Source of the DNA: Channa striata
Lineage: Eukaryota > Chordata > Actinopteri > Anabantiformes > Channidae
Direction: 5' to 3'
Assembly (NCBI GenBank): GCA_033026295.1
Contig: CM065182.1
Span: 22,425,215-22,489,214, forward strand
Length of the DNA: 64,000 bases
The notes beneath the pieces were generated by a model. It saw only the letters and a list, made by a program, of their open reading frames with translations, searched no databases and was not told the origin of the DNA. Positions 1 through 10,724 of the stretch are shown one piece after another. The translations under genes were made by a program, and so were the position numbers. Each line of letters opens with the position of its first letter. Within the stretch, counting starts at the first letter, position 1.

Positions 1-1400
1 AAATAAAATCATAGCAGAAATGCTCCAGTTTTATGGATGGCCTATCCTCATCCTGTATGCCGTATCAAAGAAAACGTATCCTATTGTCACTGCGTTGGCG
101 GTAAATGAAAGTTTCTTCCTTAGCAGGTATCGTACATAGCATGTACCACATCATTTTATAACAGATAGTTCTGATACTTGCAGTATAGTAATTTCCAATT
201 CTTCAAGCAAAGTACCTACAAGTATGTATTGGTACATACTGTACAGGTACCTCATTATTACAAACAGTCGCCTGTAAGAGACGAAGACGCTAAGAGAGAC
301 GAAGAAACATTGTTGAGCAAAACGTGTCAAGAACAACCACACAAATACTTTAGTTATAGATATTTATAATTGTATTTTTTTAACTGTCAGATGTGTGTAT
401 TTATTATTTGGTTATTTATTCACTGTCGATATTCATGATTTGATGATGCATACATTCATTATTGATTCACTGAGAGTTTTATCTATTAGATGTGGCGTTT
501 CATTACTGTAATCTGACATAAATCAGCTTCCATATTCATCTGCCTGTGGAACCTTTCAGCTGCAGAACCTGTAGGACTGAAATTCTTGCTCATTTTGCTT
601 GAAACACCACAGCCAAAAAAATACCATTGTCTGGTGTGTAGAGAGATCACGTTTTCCCAAGTTTTTCAAGGTTGTTCAGCCTTAAATGAACCACAGAGAC
701 TATCTGCAGCTTATAGATCATATTTTTCACTTCCCTTTTTTACTTTAGCTCCCTCATGAAATGTAACTTCTGGTGACCCTCTCACCAGCATAGAAAATAA
801 GCCAGAGTTACGCCTCAGGGTTAGAGGAGGTAGAGAGGAACTACACTTAAAGACAGATGATGCAGGGAAATCTTCCGAGTGCTGAGCGGTAGAATTGGAC
901 CCAGATCAGTTGTGAGTCACTGAGTGGCTGCAGGAAGAGATCCTTTATTGGGTTTTCTTGATTAAACTGATGATGTTCTCATTTAAGTGTATTGGAGATG
1001 TTGGACACTGAAAAGTGCACGACTCTGCTGAAGTCACATCTGAACAGTTTTAGCTGTACTAAGCACCTTTCCGCTTTAGACTTAAAAACTCAGAAATGTG
1101 TTGTCTTTGCCAAACCTTTTCTTCTCAGAGGACAGCGAAGGTCTTAAGTTTTTGACTGGACAGCATCACAAAACTTGAATATGTGGTTTAAGAAAAGCCA
1201 ATGGGATGGAGGCAAGCTGAGATGTATTGTACGGTCACGCCAAACCCGTCACTTTTTAAAAAAATATTCCCTACCGATCTACACGCCATAACCCATTACC
1301 TAATTAAATTATTTATTTATTTAATACAAATAAAAACCAAAATGTATAATTTATAAAAGTCCCCGTCAGGTCTGATTCTACTTTATTAATTTATTAATTG
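1..1400. other. Non-coding sequence, nothing recognised
   Basis: This AT-rich stretch has no open frame resembling a known protein family and no clear repeat. The short frames near 151-369 lie opposite each other on both strands and look like chance. Confidence 0.6.
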
Positions 1401-1404
1401 ACGA

Positions 1405-1641
1405 GTCAGATGGAGTCCACCTGTGGCAAATGAGATTGATTGGAAATACTTTAGAAAGACTGCTCACATTGTATGTCTAGATGAAAACGTCATGAAGTCC
1501 ACGGAGCTCTCTGAAGACTTAGCAGGACAAGTGTATGAAACCATTTCTGAAGCTCTCAGTGTCCCCGGGACCCAAGAGATAATTGTAAAACAGAAAAAGA
1601 GTGGAAGAGTTGCCCATCAGCAACCAATCATTCTGTCTTGA
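1405..1641 (+). mobile_element. Degenerate Tc1/mariner transposon fragment (transposase N-terminus)
   Basis: From about 1410 the DNA reads like the leader of teleost Tc1-like elements (a TGGAGTCCACCTGTGG-type segment), followed by the start of a transposase. The frame from the ATG at about 1492 begins MKSTELSEDL and continues to ISEALSVP, which resembles the first helix-turn-helix of Tc1 transposases. About ten residues expected between these two motifs are missing, and similarity ends before the stop at 1639-1641. I saw neither inverted terminal repeats nor a DDE catalytic domain. The surviving open frame (72 codons from 1423) is therefore a relic, not a host gene. The family is recognised by eye; subfamily is not assigned. 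Confidence 0.75.
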
Positions 1642-1649
1642 ATCTCATT

Positions 1650-4335
1650 TGGCTGCAATGAAAACTCCGTCCACAGGGTGATACATGCTCTGCATAGCGT
1701 AGGAGTCAGTCGGGGTACAGGAGATTCACAGAGACAGAGCTCAGGAATTGAATAGCACAGCAGGAGCTCCGCCATCACTTTAGTTCACCACAAAACTCAT
1801 TTTTCTTGTTTTCTATTAAAAAACCTTTAATCACATCTAACTGCTGTGGCCCCACATGCCACTGTCTGCATACACAGTAATCTGCAGCTTTCGTCTGTCT
1901 TCTACACGAGCTTATCGTCGTTGGTGATCAGACCCCTGGGGTGCCACAAACCTGTGGATTGACAGACAGCAGTGTGTGAGTGAGCATACACGCAGGATGT
2001 GCAGAACTCAGTTATGTGAAGCAGCCTGGAACTGAAAAGCTCCATTTGTCACTGATGCCCACACATATTTTGTCCCAGAGTCCTGAGACAGTCTGATAGG
2101 GTTCAACAGAGACTCAAACATGCAAATATATAGCATGTGTGTGTGCGCTGCTACAGTAATGGACGATCCGAAATAATTTCGACAGGAACGTATACTGTGG
2201 AACGCAGAAGGGAGCCCTGTGCTAGAAAAGCTCTTTCCCCGCTGACCTTCCTGTGGTATAAATTGCATCCACTTTGCCCTGCTGCACGTGGAGCTGCATT
2301 CATGCCCAGACTAGCTTTGCTGCAGACGGTCTTTGTCTGCTACGCGTATACTGTATACATTTCTCTTTTCTGTTATTGATAATTTAGTGTTCATGCAACA
2401 AGGCAAAGGAGAGAAAAGCAATATCCTCTTTGTTCACAGAATGAGCACTTCTCTTCACTCATTTTTCTCTTGCGTTGTGTTGAAGCACTGCCAGGCCTGT
2501 AGTCCTGTAATGTATGAAACCCATTTAAAAAGCCTAATGAGATGCCTCATTTAACCCTCAGTCTGTGTCTGGAAGGAGTGGAATATGATCTGTCTGACGG
2601 CAACAACAAAGTCTCTTCTATTCTATTAGCATAACAAGCTTCTCTGTTTATGTATTTATTTATTATATCTCACAGTTCTGAGTCTGTGCAGGATTTTATT
2701 ATCATCAGGAGAATATATCAAGTCCAGATCAATCCAAAAACTTCAAGATCCAAAAACTTTAATTTGCATGCAACTGAAAAAATATTAGCATAAAAAGAAA
2801 TTGTTTGTGTTAACTGATAATGTGCTGAGCCTTGATGTCGTGGTTATATTTTAATTATAATCTGGCTTCTGCACTATTTTTGCTTCTCTGCTTTATCTTT
2901 ATCCATCTCTGTCACACTCAGGCATTGTTTCCTAACAACTGGGATAAAAGACTTTCTATGTAACCTGATTTATTCTTTTATTGAAAATTTCCTCATGCAA
3001 AGATGTTGCTTTCAAAGATTTGAGTTGTGCGCCCTCTGCTGACTTTTCCTTAACAAATCTCCATCTCAATAAATATGTTTCTTGTCATCCATCAGCAGGC
3101 AAATTGTGTGGTGCCAGTATTAGAAGAGAGGAAACACACCTGTGTCTGTTTTAACTGGCAGGAAACAATTTACCCCAGCATTTTTGCATAATGTACCACT
3201 GATGTGCATGTTGTGCACATTGGTAAACTGTCAAAAGTGCCGGTGAGATCACATTAAGCAGATTTACTGTGTCAATATTTGCAATTGAAAAGGAGTTTTT
3301 TTTTCCATCACCTGTGAGGGCTGATCTCAGCTGCTGCTACCCTTTCCTTTCTGATGCCATTGCATTTCCTGTTTAAATAAGATGTGAAAGTTATTTAACA
3401 GCAGTGATTGTGAAGGTGGAATATTTGTGTATACATTTAGCTGAACCCTCTCAAGGGTATTTTTCATGCACTTTAAAAGCAGCTTGGAGTTAATGGGAGC
3501 TGTGAGGCAAGCATTACCTAGAATAATGACTTGCAAATGGGCTGAAATAGTACACTATATATCAAATGAAAGGAGACAGAGAGACGTGATGAGATGAGTC
3601 AAGAGCTTTGTAGCAACAGAGTGATGCTCTCTGAATTTCAGGGGAACTTCCTGGTTAAATGTCCTCTAAAGTGAGGCTGCAGTTAATACCTCTGTTTGTA
3701 TGTTATGGCCGTGAAAATAATAGTGCAGGGAAAACTAAAAACTGTCCACTGAAATTTTGATCGTGTGCCTGCTGCCAAATAAAAAGCTATTGTGGGTATG
3801 ATAGCCTAAGAAATAGCTGAGGCAGCTAGCCAGTACCCAAAACCCACAGCTTTTATTTTAAAGGATATTCAGCCTTCAATTTTGAAAGGCTGAATGATGC
3901 TTGGCACTCAGCTCATTTTATAATTCGTGCCTTTTATTTAATACACACATAAATATCATTAGAAACACTGTTAAACAGAATGGACAACTGGATATTAGGC
4001 AGGAGTTTTACCCTGGGCCGTATGCCAACATCACCATAACGCTGGATCAGGCCTAGACAAATACAAAGAAACACAGGAGTTCAGTTTTCTAGACCAAAAT
4101 CATTGTAATGTTTGTAAACCAAATTAAAGAAATTGTATTTATATAAGAGTTGATGACCCTAGTGATGCTAAAAAAACGTTTTGTCTACAGCTTATCAGAA
4201 TCTCAATAGTCGGACTGACCAACAATTCAGAGACAGGTGAATCAGTGAAGGATTAAAGATTGAGGCATGAAGTATGAATTACTAATGAATTGCGTGAATG
4301 CATGAATTACAAACATGATGTAAAATAACTGATTA
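1650..4335. other. Non-coding sequence, nothing recognised
   Basis: No exon-like frame, RNA gene or clear repeat is visible. Short frames at 2008-2379 sit on both strands of the same segment and match nothing I know. Composition is ordinary AT-rich vertebrate intergenic DNA. Confidence 0.55.
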
Positions 4336-4342
4336 AATGTTC

Positions 4343-4560
4343 TGCACTTGTATAGCAGTTTTCTACCTGGTAGTACTCAAAGCGCTTTACACTGCTTCTT
4401 ATTTGCCCATTCACACGCATTCATACACCGATGGGGGAGCTGCTAGCAGCTGGCCGATGCTCACCAGGAGCAACTAAGTGGGGGTTCAGTGTCTTGCTCA
4501 GGGACACTTTGACATGCGACCACAGGATCAAACCAACAACTGTAGGATTGGCCGGCGTCT
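4343..4560 (+). repeat. Teleost short interspersed repeat, family A, copy 1
   Basis: The segment carries the hallmark strings of a common fish repeat: TACTCAAAGCGCTTTACAC, a run of 'cattcacacgcattcatac', GATGGGGGAGCTGC, and GGTTCAGTGTCTTGCTCA followed by GGACAC. The same strings recur at 4933-5160 and, reverse complemented, near 9515-9680. It is non-coding; the 103-codon frame over it is incidental. The repeat's formal name is not assigned. Confidence 0.75.
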
Positions 4561-4584
4561 AATATGGCAGGGAATGTATGGCAC

Positions 4585-4870
4585 TCATTCAGTTCAATTC
4601 AATTTTCAATTCAAATGTTTCCCATTTACAACATCTCAACATCCAGTCATCTCAAGGCACTTTATAGGCTATAGGCAACAGTGGAGAGGAAAAACTCCCT
4701 TAAACGGAAGAAACCTCCAGCAGAACCAGGCTCAGGGTGGGCCTGCTGGGGTGAGTGGAAAACATTGGGCAGGTGTGTGGGACCAGTAGCTGCGCACCGG
4801 AAGACACACAGCTCCAAAGCCGAGGACACCTGAAGACAGGGACAGAGACGCAGAAAAAGAGAGGGAGAAA
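4585..4870 (+). repeat. Teleost short interspersed repeat, family B, long copy
   Basis: It begins with a 'ttcaattcaattttcaattc' head and runs through 'aaggcactttata', GGCAACAGTGGAGAGGAAAA, 'actccctta', 'gaagaaacctccagcagaac' and a 3' part with 'gacacctgaagacagggac'. The same order is found in reverse complement at 47285-47665, and shorter copies are at 10030-10290. The 5' head and the internal box GGAGAGGAAAAACTCCCT are diagnostic by eye. It is non-coding. Confidence 0.75.
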
Positions 4871-4932
4871 GAAGACACAGAGTTAATGTGGTGACATATA
4901 AATGGTGGTGGTGAGAGGGAAGAGGAAGAACT

Positions 4933-5160
4933 TCTAAAGCGCTTTTCTACCTGTTGGTACTCAAAGTGCTTCACACACACTATTCATCCATTCACGCTCA
5001 CAATCACACACACACTGATACCTCGATGGGGGATGACCAACACTCACTAAGTAGGGGTTCAGTGTCTTGCTCAAGGACACTTCGAACTTGTGACTGTAGG
5101 ACCTGGGAACAAACATCTGTAGGTTTGGTGGTTGAGCGCTCTGCCTCCTGCCACAGTCAC
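4933..5160 (+). repeat. Teleost short interspersed repeat, family A, copy 2
   Basis: This is a second, more diverged copy of the repeat at 4343-4560, in the same orientation, with AAAGCGCTTTTCTACCTG, GATGGGGGATGACC, GGGGTTCAGTGTCTTGCTCA and GGACACTTCGAAC in the same order. A family B copy lies between the two A copies. Confidence 0.7.
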
Positions 5161-5164
5161 CACA

Positions 5165-6245
5165 GTTGATGTATTAGCAGGCAACATGGCATCTAGGTTT
5201 GGATCTCTATGCTTCTGTGTGTGTGAGCGTGTGTTTATCTAAGTGAAGCTGATTCAGCTGACTCCTAAGCTTTCCTAAAAAAGGTAAGACCCATCCTTTG
5301 CAGGGTTAATCTGCCTGGTTGTGACTATGCTACAAAATATATTTTTGACAAAATATGTGAAATTACGATAAATGGTCATAAGTTAGAGATTTTTTTTCAG
5401 CCTCAGATTTGCTCATTTCTCTATGTGCTGACTGTTCTACAGCAAGTAGCTCCAACCAGGTCGCTGTGACAGACAGTGAAACCTCTGTCAGTCAGGTTTT
5501 TGAGGATGGCCAATACCACTAAAGGCCACCTCTCTGGCCCCGCCCATGTTACCATGAAAATAACAACTTTAGTTCTGCTGATTCACTCTCAGGTTTTCCA
5601 AGATAAAAAAAAAAAAATCCGCTGCTGAACCTGTGGTGCGAATTTAGTGCCTGAGGTTGCAGAATTGTGGCTAGAAAATTAATTTCAAAATGGCCTCAGA
5701 ACAGCTTCCCAACCAAAAATCACTCTGATCCAACATGGATGTTAACGGAGAGGTTTACTGCTACCGCGAATGTTCGCTTTGAAAACCGCACCCTCGGAGA
5801 GACAACAAGTGATCTAACCTTTTAGTGAAAAAGGTATTGATGGCCGTTGCAATTTTTAGAAACACTCTAAAATTTCTCAAAATATGACATGTGACAAGTT
5901 CAATTAGATTCACTTTAATTCAACTTTATTTATAGCACCAAAAGCAACATATTTCAAAGATGATTAAGTATGCAGAATTACAAGCAGTGTGCTACAGACA
6001 CACTAAATAGTGAATAATGTAAAACATCTCTGATTGAGAAGAATATTTCACATTCTTTGATGAGCGTATGGTTAAACAGTTCCAAACTTCACTTAACAGT
6101 TCTCTTGGACACATACAGAGCTTTCTGCCAAGATATTAAACAGCCAAACTGTAATGATCACCTCCAGAAAACTGACTTGCTGAGGCAGTAGAGAAAATAA
6201 AATCTATGGGAATTTAGACAGTAAAACTGTAATTAAATTAAGCAA
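5165..6245. other. Non-coding sequence with a short family B fragment
   Basis: Around 5918-5960 there is a fragment of the family B head (TTCAACTTTATTTATAGC). The rest shows no gene, RNA or obvious repeat. Confidence 0.5.
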
Positions 6246-6255
6246 ACATACTGCC

Positions 6256-6420
6256 AGTGATGGATGTGGAAGGGCTCAAAATGTGTACTTAAGTAAAGTA
6301 CAAATGAAAAAAACAACGTACAGAGTATAAGTCGTACTGAAATTTCTTCTTCCACTAAAAGTAGTAACAACTTGATTTTGATAATAGTTAAAATTACTAA
6401 AAGTAAAAGTACTTACCTAT
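6256..6420 (+). repeat. Degenerate 'ACTTAAGTAAAGTAC' interspersed repeat
   Basis: The strings 'tgtacttaagtaaagtac', 'tcttccactaaaagtag' and 'taaaagtaaaagtactta' resemble a repeat often seen in teleost genomes around ACTTAAGTAAAAGTAC. The copy is strongly diverged and no termini are resolved. Confidence 0.4.
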
Positions 6421-6429
6421 ATTTTTCCT

Positions 6430-8815
6430 TTTCCTTTGACCATGGAAGGAGAAACCTTGGCCAATGTCGACAATGTAAAAAAAAAAAACATTATAAACTT
6501 TGTGAAGATAAAATATATGGAAGAAACGTTGGACTGGATGCCCACGTATGTAATAATGTGGTCAATTAATGGACAAATAGAAAAATGCAAATTGCTCAAT
6601 GTGGAGATTCATGCACTGATTGTGCATTTTGCCACACAGATTTATAATGACTAAGAAACTGAGCTACATTTGCTTGTTCAGTGTGAAGGAGTCTGAAAGT
6701 GACACTGAACCATGAACATTTTGTCGACTTTTTTTTTACACTAACAGCCACCTGTCTCCCATGTCTGCTTTTCCTTTTCAGCTCCTCTTTGCAGTTTGGT
6801 CGGTTGGAACATCTGTTTGCTATCTCACTGCTGCATCACACTGCATTTGTCCGGCAAGCCCGTACAATGGTAATTCACACTTACTAACAAGGTTGAGAAT
6901 GGCCACTGAGGCCTGAATAACATTTTAAACACAATAACTCTACAAACAGCAAAGGAAAATGTATGAGCTGGAACACACATATACAATAAGATAATGCAAA
7001 AATACTCAGGGTAATTAATTTCTCCTGATGGCTGGTTGAAGTCATATATATGTGCCTGGCCTCAACAGTTCCAGGACGACCTGTAAATCCAATCAACAGA
7101 TTCACTACTATTCAAATGAACATAATATACATAAATGTCAATTTGTTTTTTATAGATGAGATTAGGCTCTGTGTCCAGCATGATATCGTTTGATATTTTA
7201 TGACGATTTATTAGCAATCATCCTTCTAAAGACAATAAAAGCAAAAATTGTGTGAGTGTTGTATTTACTGACTTATCTACTGCAAATCTCTTGACCTACA
7301 GACTGCAGACCTTATTTCAGCCTTTAACCAAAAAGGAATTCAAAAAAATTCATAGACTTTTTGATGAGGGAACCAGAAGTGCAAAAAAGGGGATTGATTT
7401 TTAGGTTTTAGGAGTCATTCCACGCTATTAAGAGACTGTTGATAGTTGCTGTCTTGGATCAATGTGGTGTTTACCTGTGGCTGCTACAGGGTTGACGATA
7501 AGTTACCTGCATCTTTTATTTAGCAAAAAAATTTTAATTATTCAAATCTGATGGAGTGGGAAGAGATGAGGAGAAAGAAAAGCGACCCAGGAGAAATTAA
7601 AATGCAATAGCAAGCAACAGTGTTTGGAAAAACTAACACGATAAATACATTATCCGTTTTCCAGCGGCTCCATGCAAGAGCTGGTTATTCAAGTATAATA
7701 TGGGTTTTAAATTTTCTGCAGTTGTAGAATGGATTGCTTGCTCTTAGGTTGGGGTCAGCAGTGCAAGGATATTGGATTCTTGTGCAATGTAAATAACTGC
7801 TATGGTTTGCACCAGTAAAGATTTGAAAATATCACTATAACCTTTTTCCAGTGAAGCAGCAAAGCGGACTTTGTGAAAAAGACTTGAGTGCAAAATGAAG
7901 GCAAAGAAAGTGCAGCTGCTGCAACATACCAGGCTCTCGAAGGAAAGCGTTTAAAGGATGTCGACATATGAACTCGGAGAGAGGAGTGGGGCCTCCCTCT
8001 ACTCTGGCAGAGGAGGCAGGTTGAATCTGTGAATTCAATAGGCAGCGATTTTCCAGCTGCTTAGAGGCTTGTCTTGTCTCACCCTGATGTGTCCGTAAGT
8101 TTACACATTGGACTTCATTGCTTTAGTGACAATGCTGAAAGGATTTGCAGCTGATCGATGCCAATAACTGGATAAATATTGTTTTTTCATATGTAAACAT
8201 TTCCTTTGGAGCAACTGTCTTAGTCTACACACTGACCTCACACCACATTTCTGAAAATGGCTGTGACGGATTGTTTCTCCTAAAGACTGATCGATGAGCT
8301 GCACGATCAGTAATATGAAAATGGAGCACTTACAAGACAAGAAAGACGATCAATCATAGTGATGATTGAAGGAGAGGGAAAATCTGGAGAATAATATACA
8401 GGGAACAAGCTGCAAACCAGCTATTAGTTTATAAAATCAAAATCCGTTAATTATATACAGTCCTCTAACAACTGCAGTTACTATCAATCAAGCAAGATTA
8501 CAAAAATACCAAAGACTACAACGACGCGTCACAGAGCAGCTTCTCGGCTTTGATGGAGGTGATCACATAAAATTACAGTTTTTCTATTTTCTGCTTCTGA
8601 TCCATTAAACAGACTGACGAACTAAAGAGTTGATGCCTGAGGTCGGTGTGTTTTTTCACATTTCAAATTAAAACATCAAAAACTGTTGTATGTGTTTATG
8701 CATTTCGTGTGTCTGTCTCTTACTGGGTTCCCGGGACAGAGTAGAGGGCTGAGTGCAGCTGGGAGGGGCCTAATGCACGAGGACTGTCAGTATTTCGGGA
8801 TGTGGGAGTGGCCTG
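6430..8815. other. Non-coding sequence, nothing recognised
   Basis: The frames here (for example 6372-6654, 6699-7105, 7835-8340) are short, occur on both strands and match no known family. No RNA gene is visible. Confidence 0.5.
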
Positions 8816-8819
8816 TGGC

Positions 8820-9140
8820 AGCACCCGCTGAGCGCGAGACGTGCTGTTACGTCAGAGTCCTGGAAAGTCTCGAGTCACACCAAAATGTAGCTAGTCGCTT
8901 TTTTAATAAACAGTCCACAGAGGGTCTGAAAACTGGCTAAATATAGTTGTGAGGACTGATCATCACTGGCTCATCAAGCTTGACAGCAGCGCACTGTTTG
9001 ATTGACAACCAATTGTCAAATAATCCGTTTGTGTCGAAAAGGGGGCGGGACACTTATGAATTTGATTGGATACACATTTAAGTTGGTTTGCCGTGTGACC
9101 AATCAGATTTGACTAATCAAGATGACGTAGGGTTCAATGA
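8820..9140. promoter_or_regulatory. Promoter/enhancer-like cluster of CRE, CCAAT and GC boxes
   Basis: Visible motifs are TTACGTCA (8847-8854, CRE-like), GGGGGCGGGA (9041-9050, GC box), TGATTGGA (9063-9070, reverse CCAAT), GACCAATCAG (9098-9107, canonical CCAAT) and GATGACGTAG (9121-9130, CRE half). No open frame with family similarity lies on either side, so any transcript would be non-coding. The call rests only on motif clustering. Confidence 0.3.
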
Positions 9141-9514
9141 CCCTGTCTTAAAACTATAGCTGTCTGCTGGCCATGTAAACATGATAAAGTCAAGTATTTC
9201 TCAACATTAAAAGTCCACATTCTTGGGGATGTAGATAAATGACAGAGGTAATACTTTCTCTGCACTTGTAGCAACTTTTCTGTCCGTCTTTCCTTCATTT
9301 ATGTTCTTGCTCTGGCACAGAACGATCACTTCCCTGTCATCTATCCCACCTAAAAAAGTGTGATTGTCTTTACATCAGGGCTGTTTTAAAAAATACTCTG
9401 AAATTGTTTGTTTTTTTATTTGTGGAAGAAAAAACTGATGGAATTCAGCCTATTTATAATGTAAATGTTCAGTGTTTTTACTAGTAAAAAGGGAAACGGG
9501 ACATTGGCTTCACT

Positions 9515-9690
9515 GGTGCCCTGAGGTCGTCATAGTGTCCTTAAGCAAAACACTGAACTCCACATTTGTTGCTCCCAGTGAGTGTGAACAGGTGAATAAA
9601 AAGCAGCGTAAAGCAATTTGGGTACTGACAATTACACTAAATGCTGCCTTCAAGTTTTGTTTGATGGTTTTTGCGTATTTACTTGTTGCC
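9515..9690 (-). repeat. Family A repeat, reverse orientation, diverged
   Basis: The string GTGTCCTTAAGCAAAACACT followed by GAACTCC is the near reverse complement of the GGGGTTCAGTGTCTTGCTCA + GGACAC box at 4484 and 5055. 'aaagcaatttgggtactgac' corresponds to the reverse of the TACTCAAAGCGCTTT box. The 79-codon frame over it is incidental. Confidence 0.6.
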
Positions 9691-10027
9691 TATGAGACTG
9701 TGGCCCACTGACATGACAGTCCCATACACACAGTGCTCAGTGAGTCAGCTGCAATCAAAAGTGGGCCTGTGAATTACCACCTGCTCAATTATCCTAGTTT
9801 GTAACGAGCCTCTATATTCTTTGGCTTTAGTGTCAGTTTGGATGATGTGGGCTGTTGTCATTTTGTGACATTGAGTCCCTGTCTGTCCCAGTCTTGTTCT
9901 GTTGATGGCTGAAGCACTTCTTCTAGTCACAGTCTTATAGAGACACCTCCTGGTGAGGGGGTGTTGCGGCAGTAGTAGTGCCAACGGAGCACATACAGTA
10001 TGTTTGTGAAAAGCATACACACTTACA

Positions 10028-10200
10028 TTTCAATTCAATTAGATTCAACTTTATTTATATAGCGCCAATTTACAACAGGGTGATTTCAAGGCACTTAACA
10101 CAATAAAGTCAAAACTATACAAACATTTAGAGGAAACCCAACAAATCCCCCTTGAGCAGCAATAGGCAACAGTGGAGAGGAAAAACTCCCTTTAATTCCC
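10028..10200 (+). repeat. Family B repeat, copy 2 (5' half)
   Basis: The head 'ttcaattcaattagattcaa' leads to TTTATTTATATAGCGCCAAT, 'tttacaacagggtgatttca', 'aggcacttaacaca', then GGCAACAGTGGAGAGGAAAA and 'actccctttaa'. The 3' part present at 4720-4870 is missing. Confidence 0.8.
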
Positions 10201-10237
10201 CTGAGTTTGATGCTTGTGATGACTTGTCTCTGGGTTT

Positions 10238-10292
10238 TTCAATTTAATTCAACTTTATTTATGTAGCGCCAATTTACAACAAAGTCATCTCA
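10238..10292 (+). repeat. Family B repeat, head fragment
   Basis: The short segment 'ttcaatttaattcaacttta' continuing to 'tgtagcgccaatttacaaca' repeats the first ~55 bases of the copy that ends 40 bases upstream, in the same orientation. It may be a separate insertion or a local duplication. Confidence 0.7.
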
Positions 10293-10599
10293 AGAGCAGC
10301 ACGGGTGTCATGGAGTCATGTCTGAGTTCAGCTTACAGCTCTGTGGTGGTTGTTCTCAGCAACACGCCTAATCTTTATCCCTGTTTGGGGTTAAATATTA
10401 ATTTTGGTTTCCAACACATTAACAAAGTAAAACAAATCCAACATTTTTAGAAGTCAATTAGTACATTTTGACAGATTCACTGATAGCAGGACATATGTGT
10501 GGTATTAATCCTCTCATCATGCATTTTTTGCCAAACAGGTGAACGAGTGCACATCCCAAAGCTAATTTAAATAATTTCAGTAGGATAAAATTACAGTAG

Positions 10600-10722
10600 C
10601 GGAGGCCCTGAGACATGTCCAGGGTGGACCCTGCCTCTCACCCAATGACAGTTGGAAAGGCCCCAGACCGTGAACCCAATAAGGGATTACATATAATCTA
10701 TGAAAGGATGGATGGATGATTA
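10600..10722 (+). repeat. LINE 3'-tail-like fragment ending in a GGAT repeat
   Basis: The segment contains 'gacatgtccagggtggaccc', 'tgcctctcacccaatgaca' and 'ggaaaggccccag', and ends in 'gaaaggatggatggatga'. This order is a very common teleost interspersed sequence that I associate with the 3' end of an RTE/Rex-type LINE. The family assignment is from memory. Confidence 0.55.
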
Positions 10723-10724
10723 AC

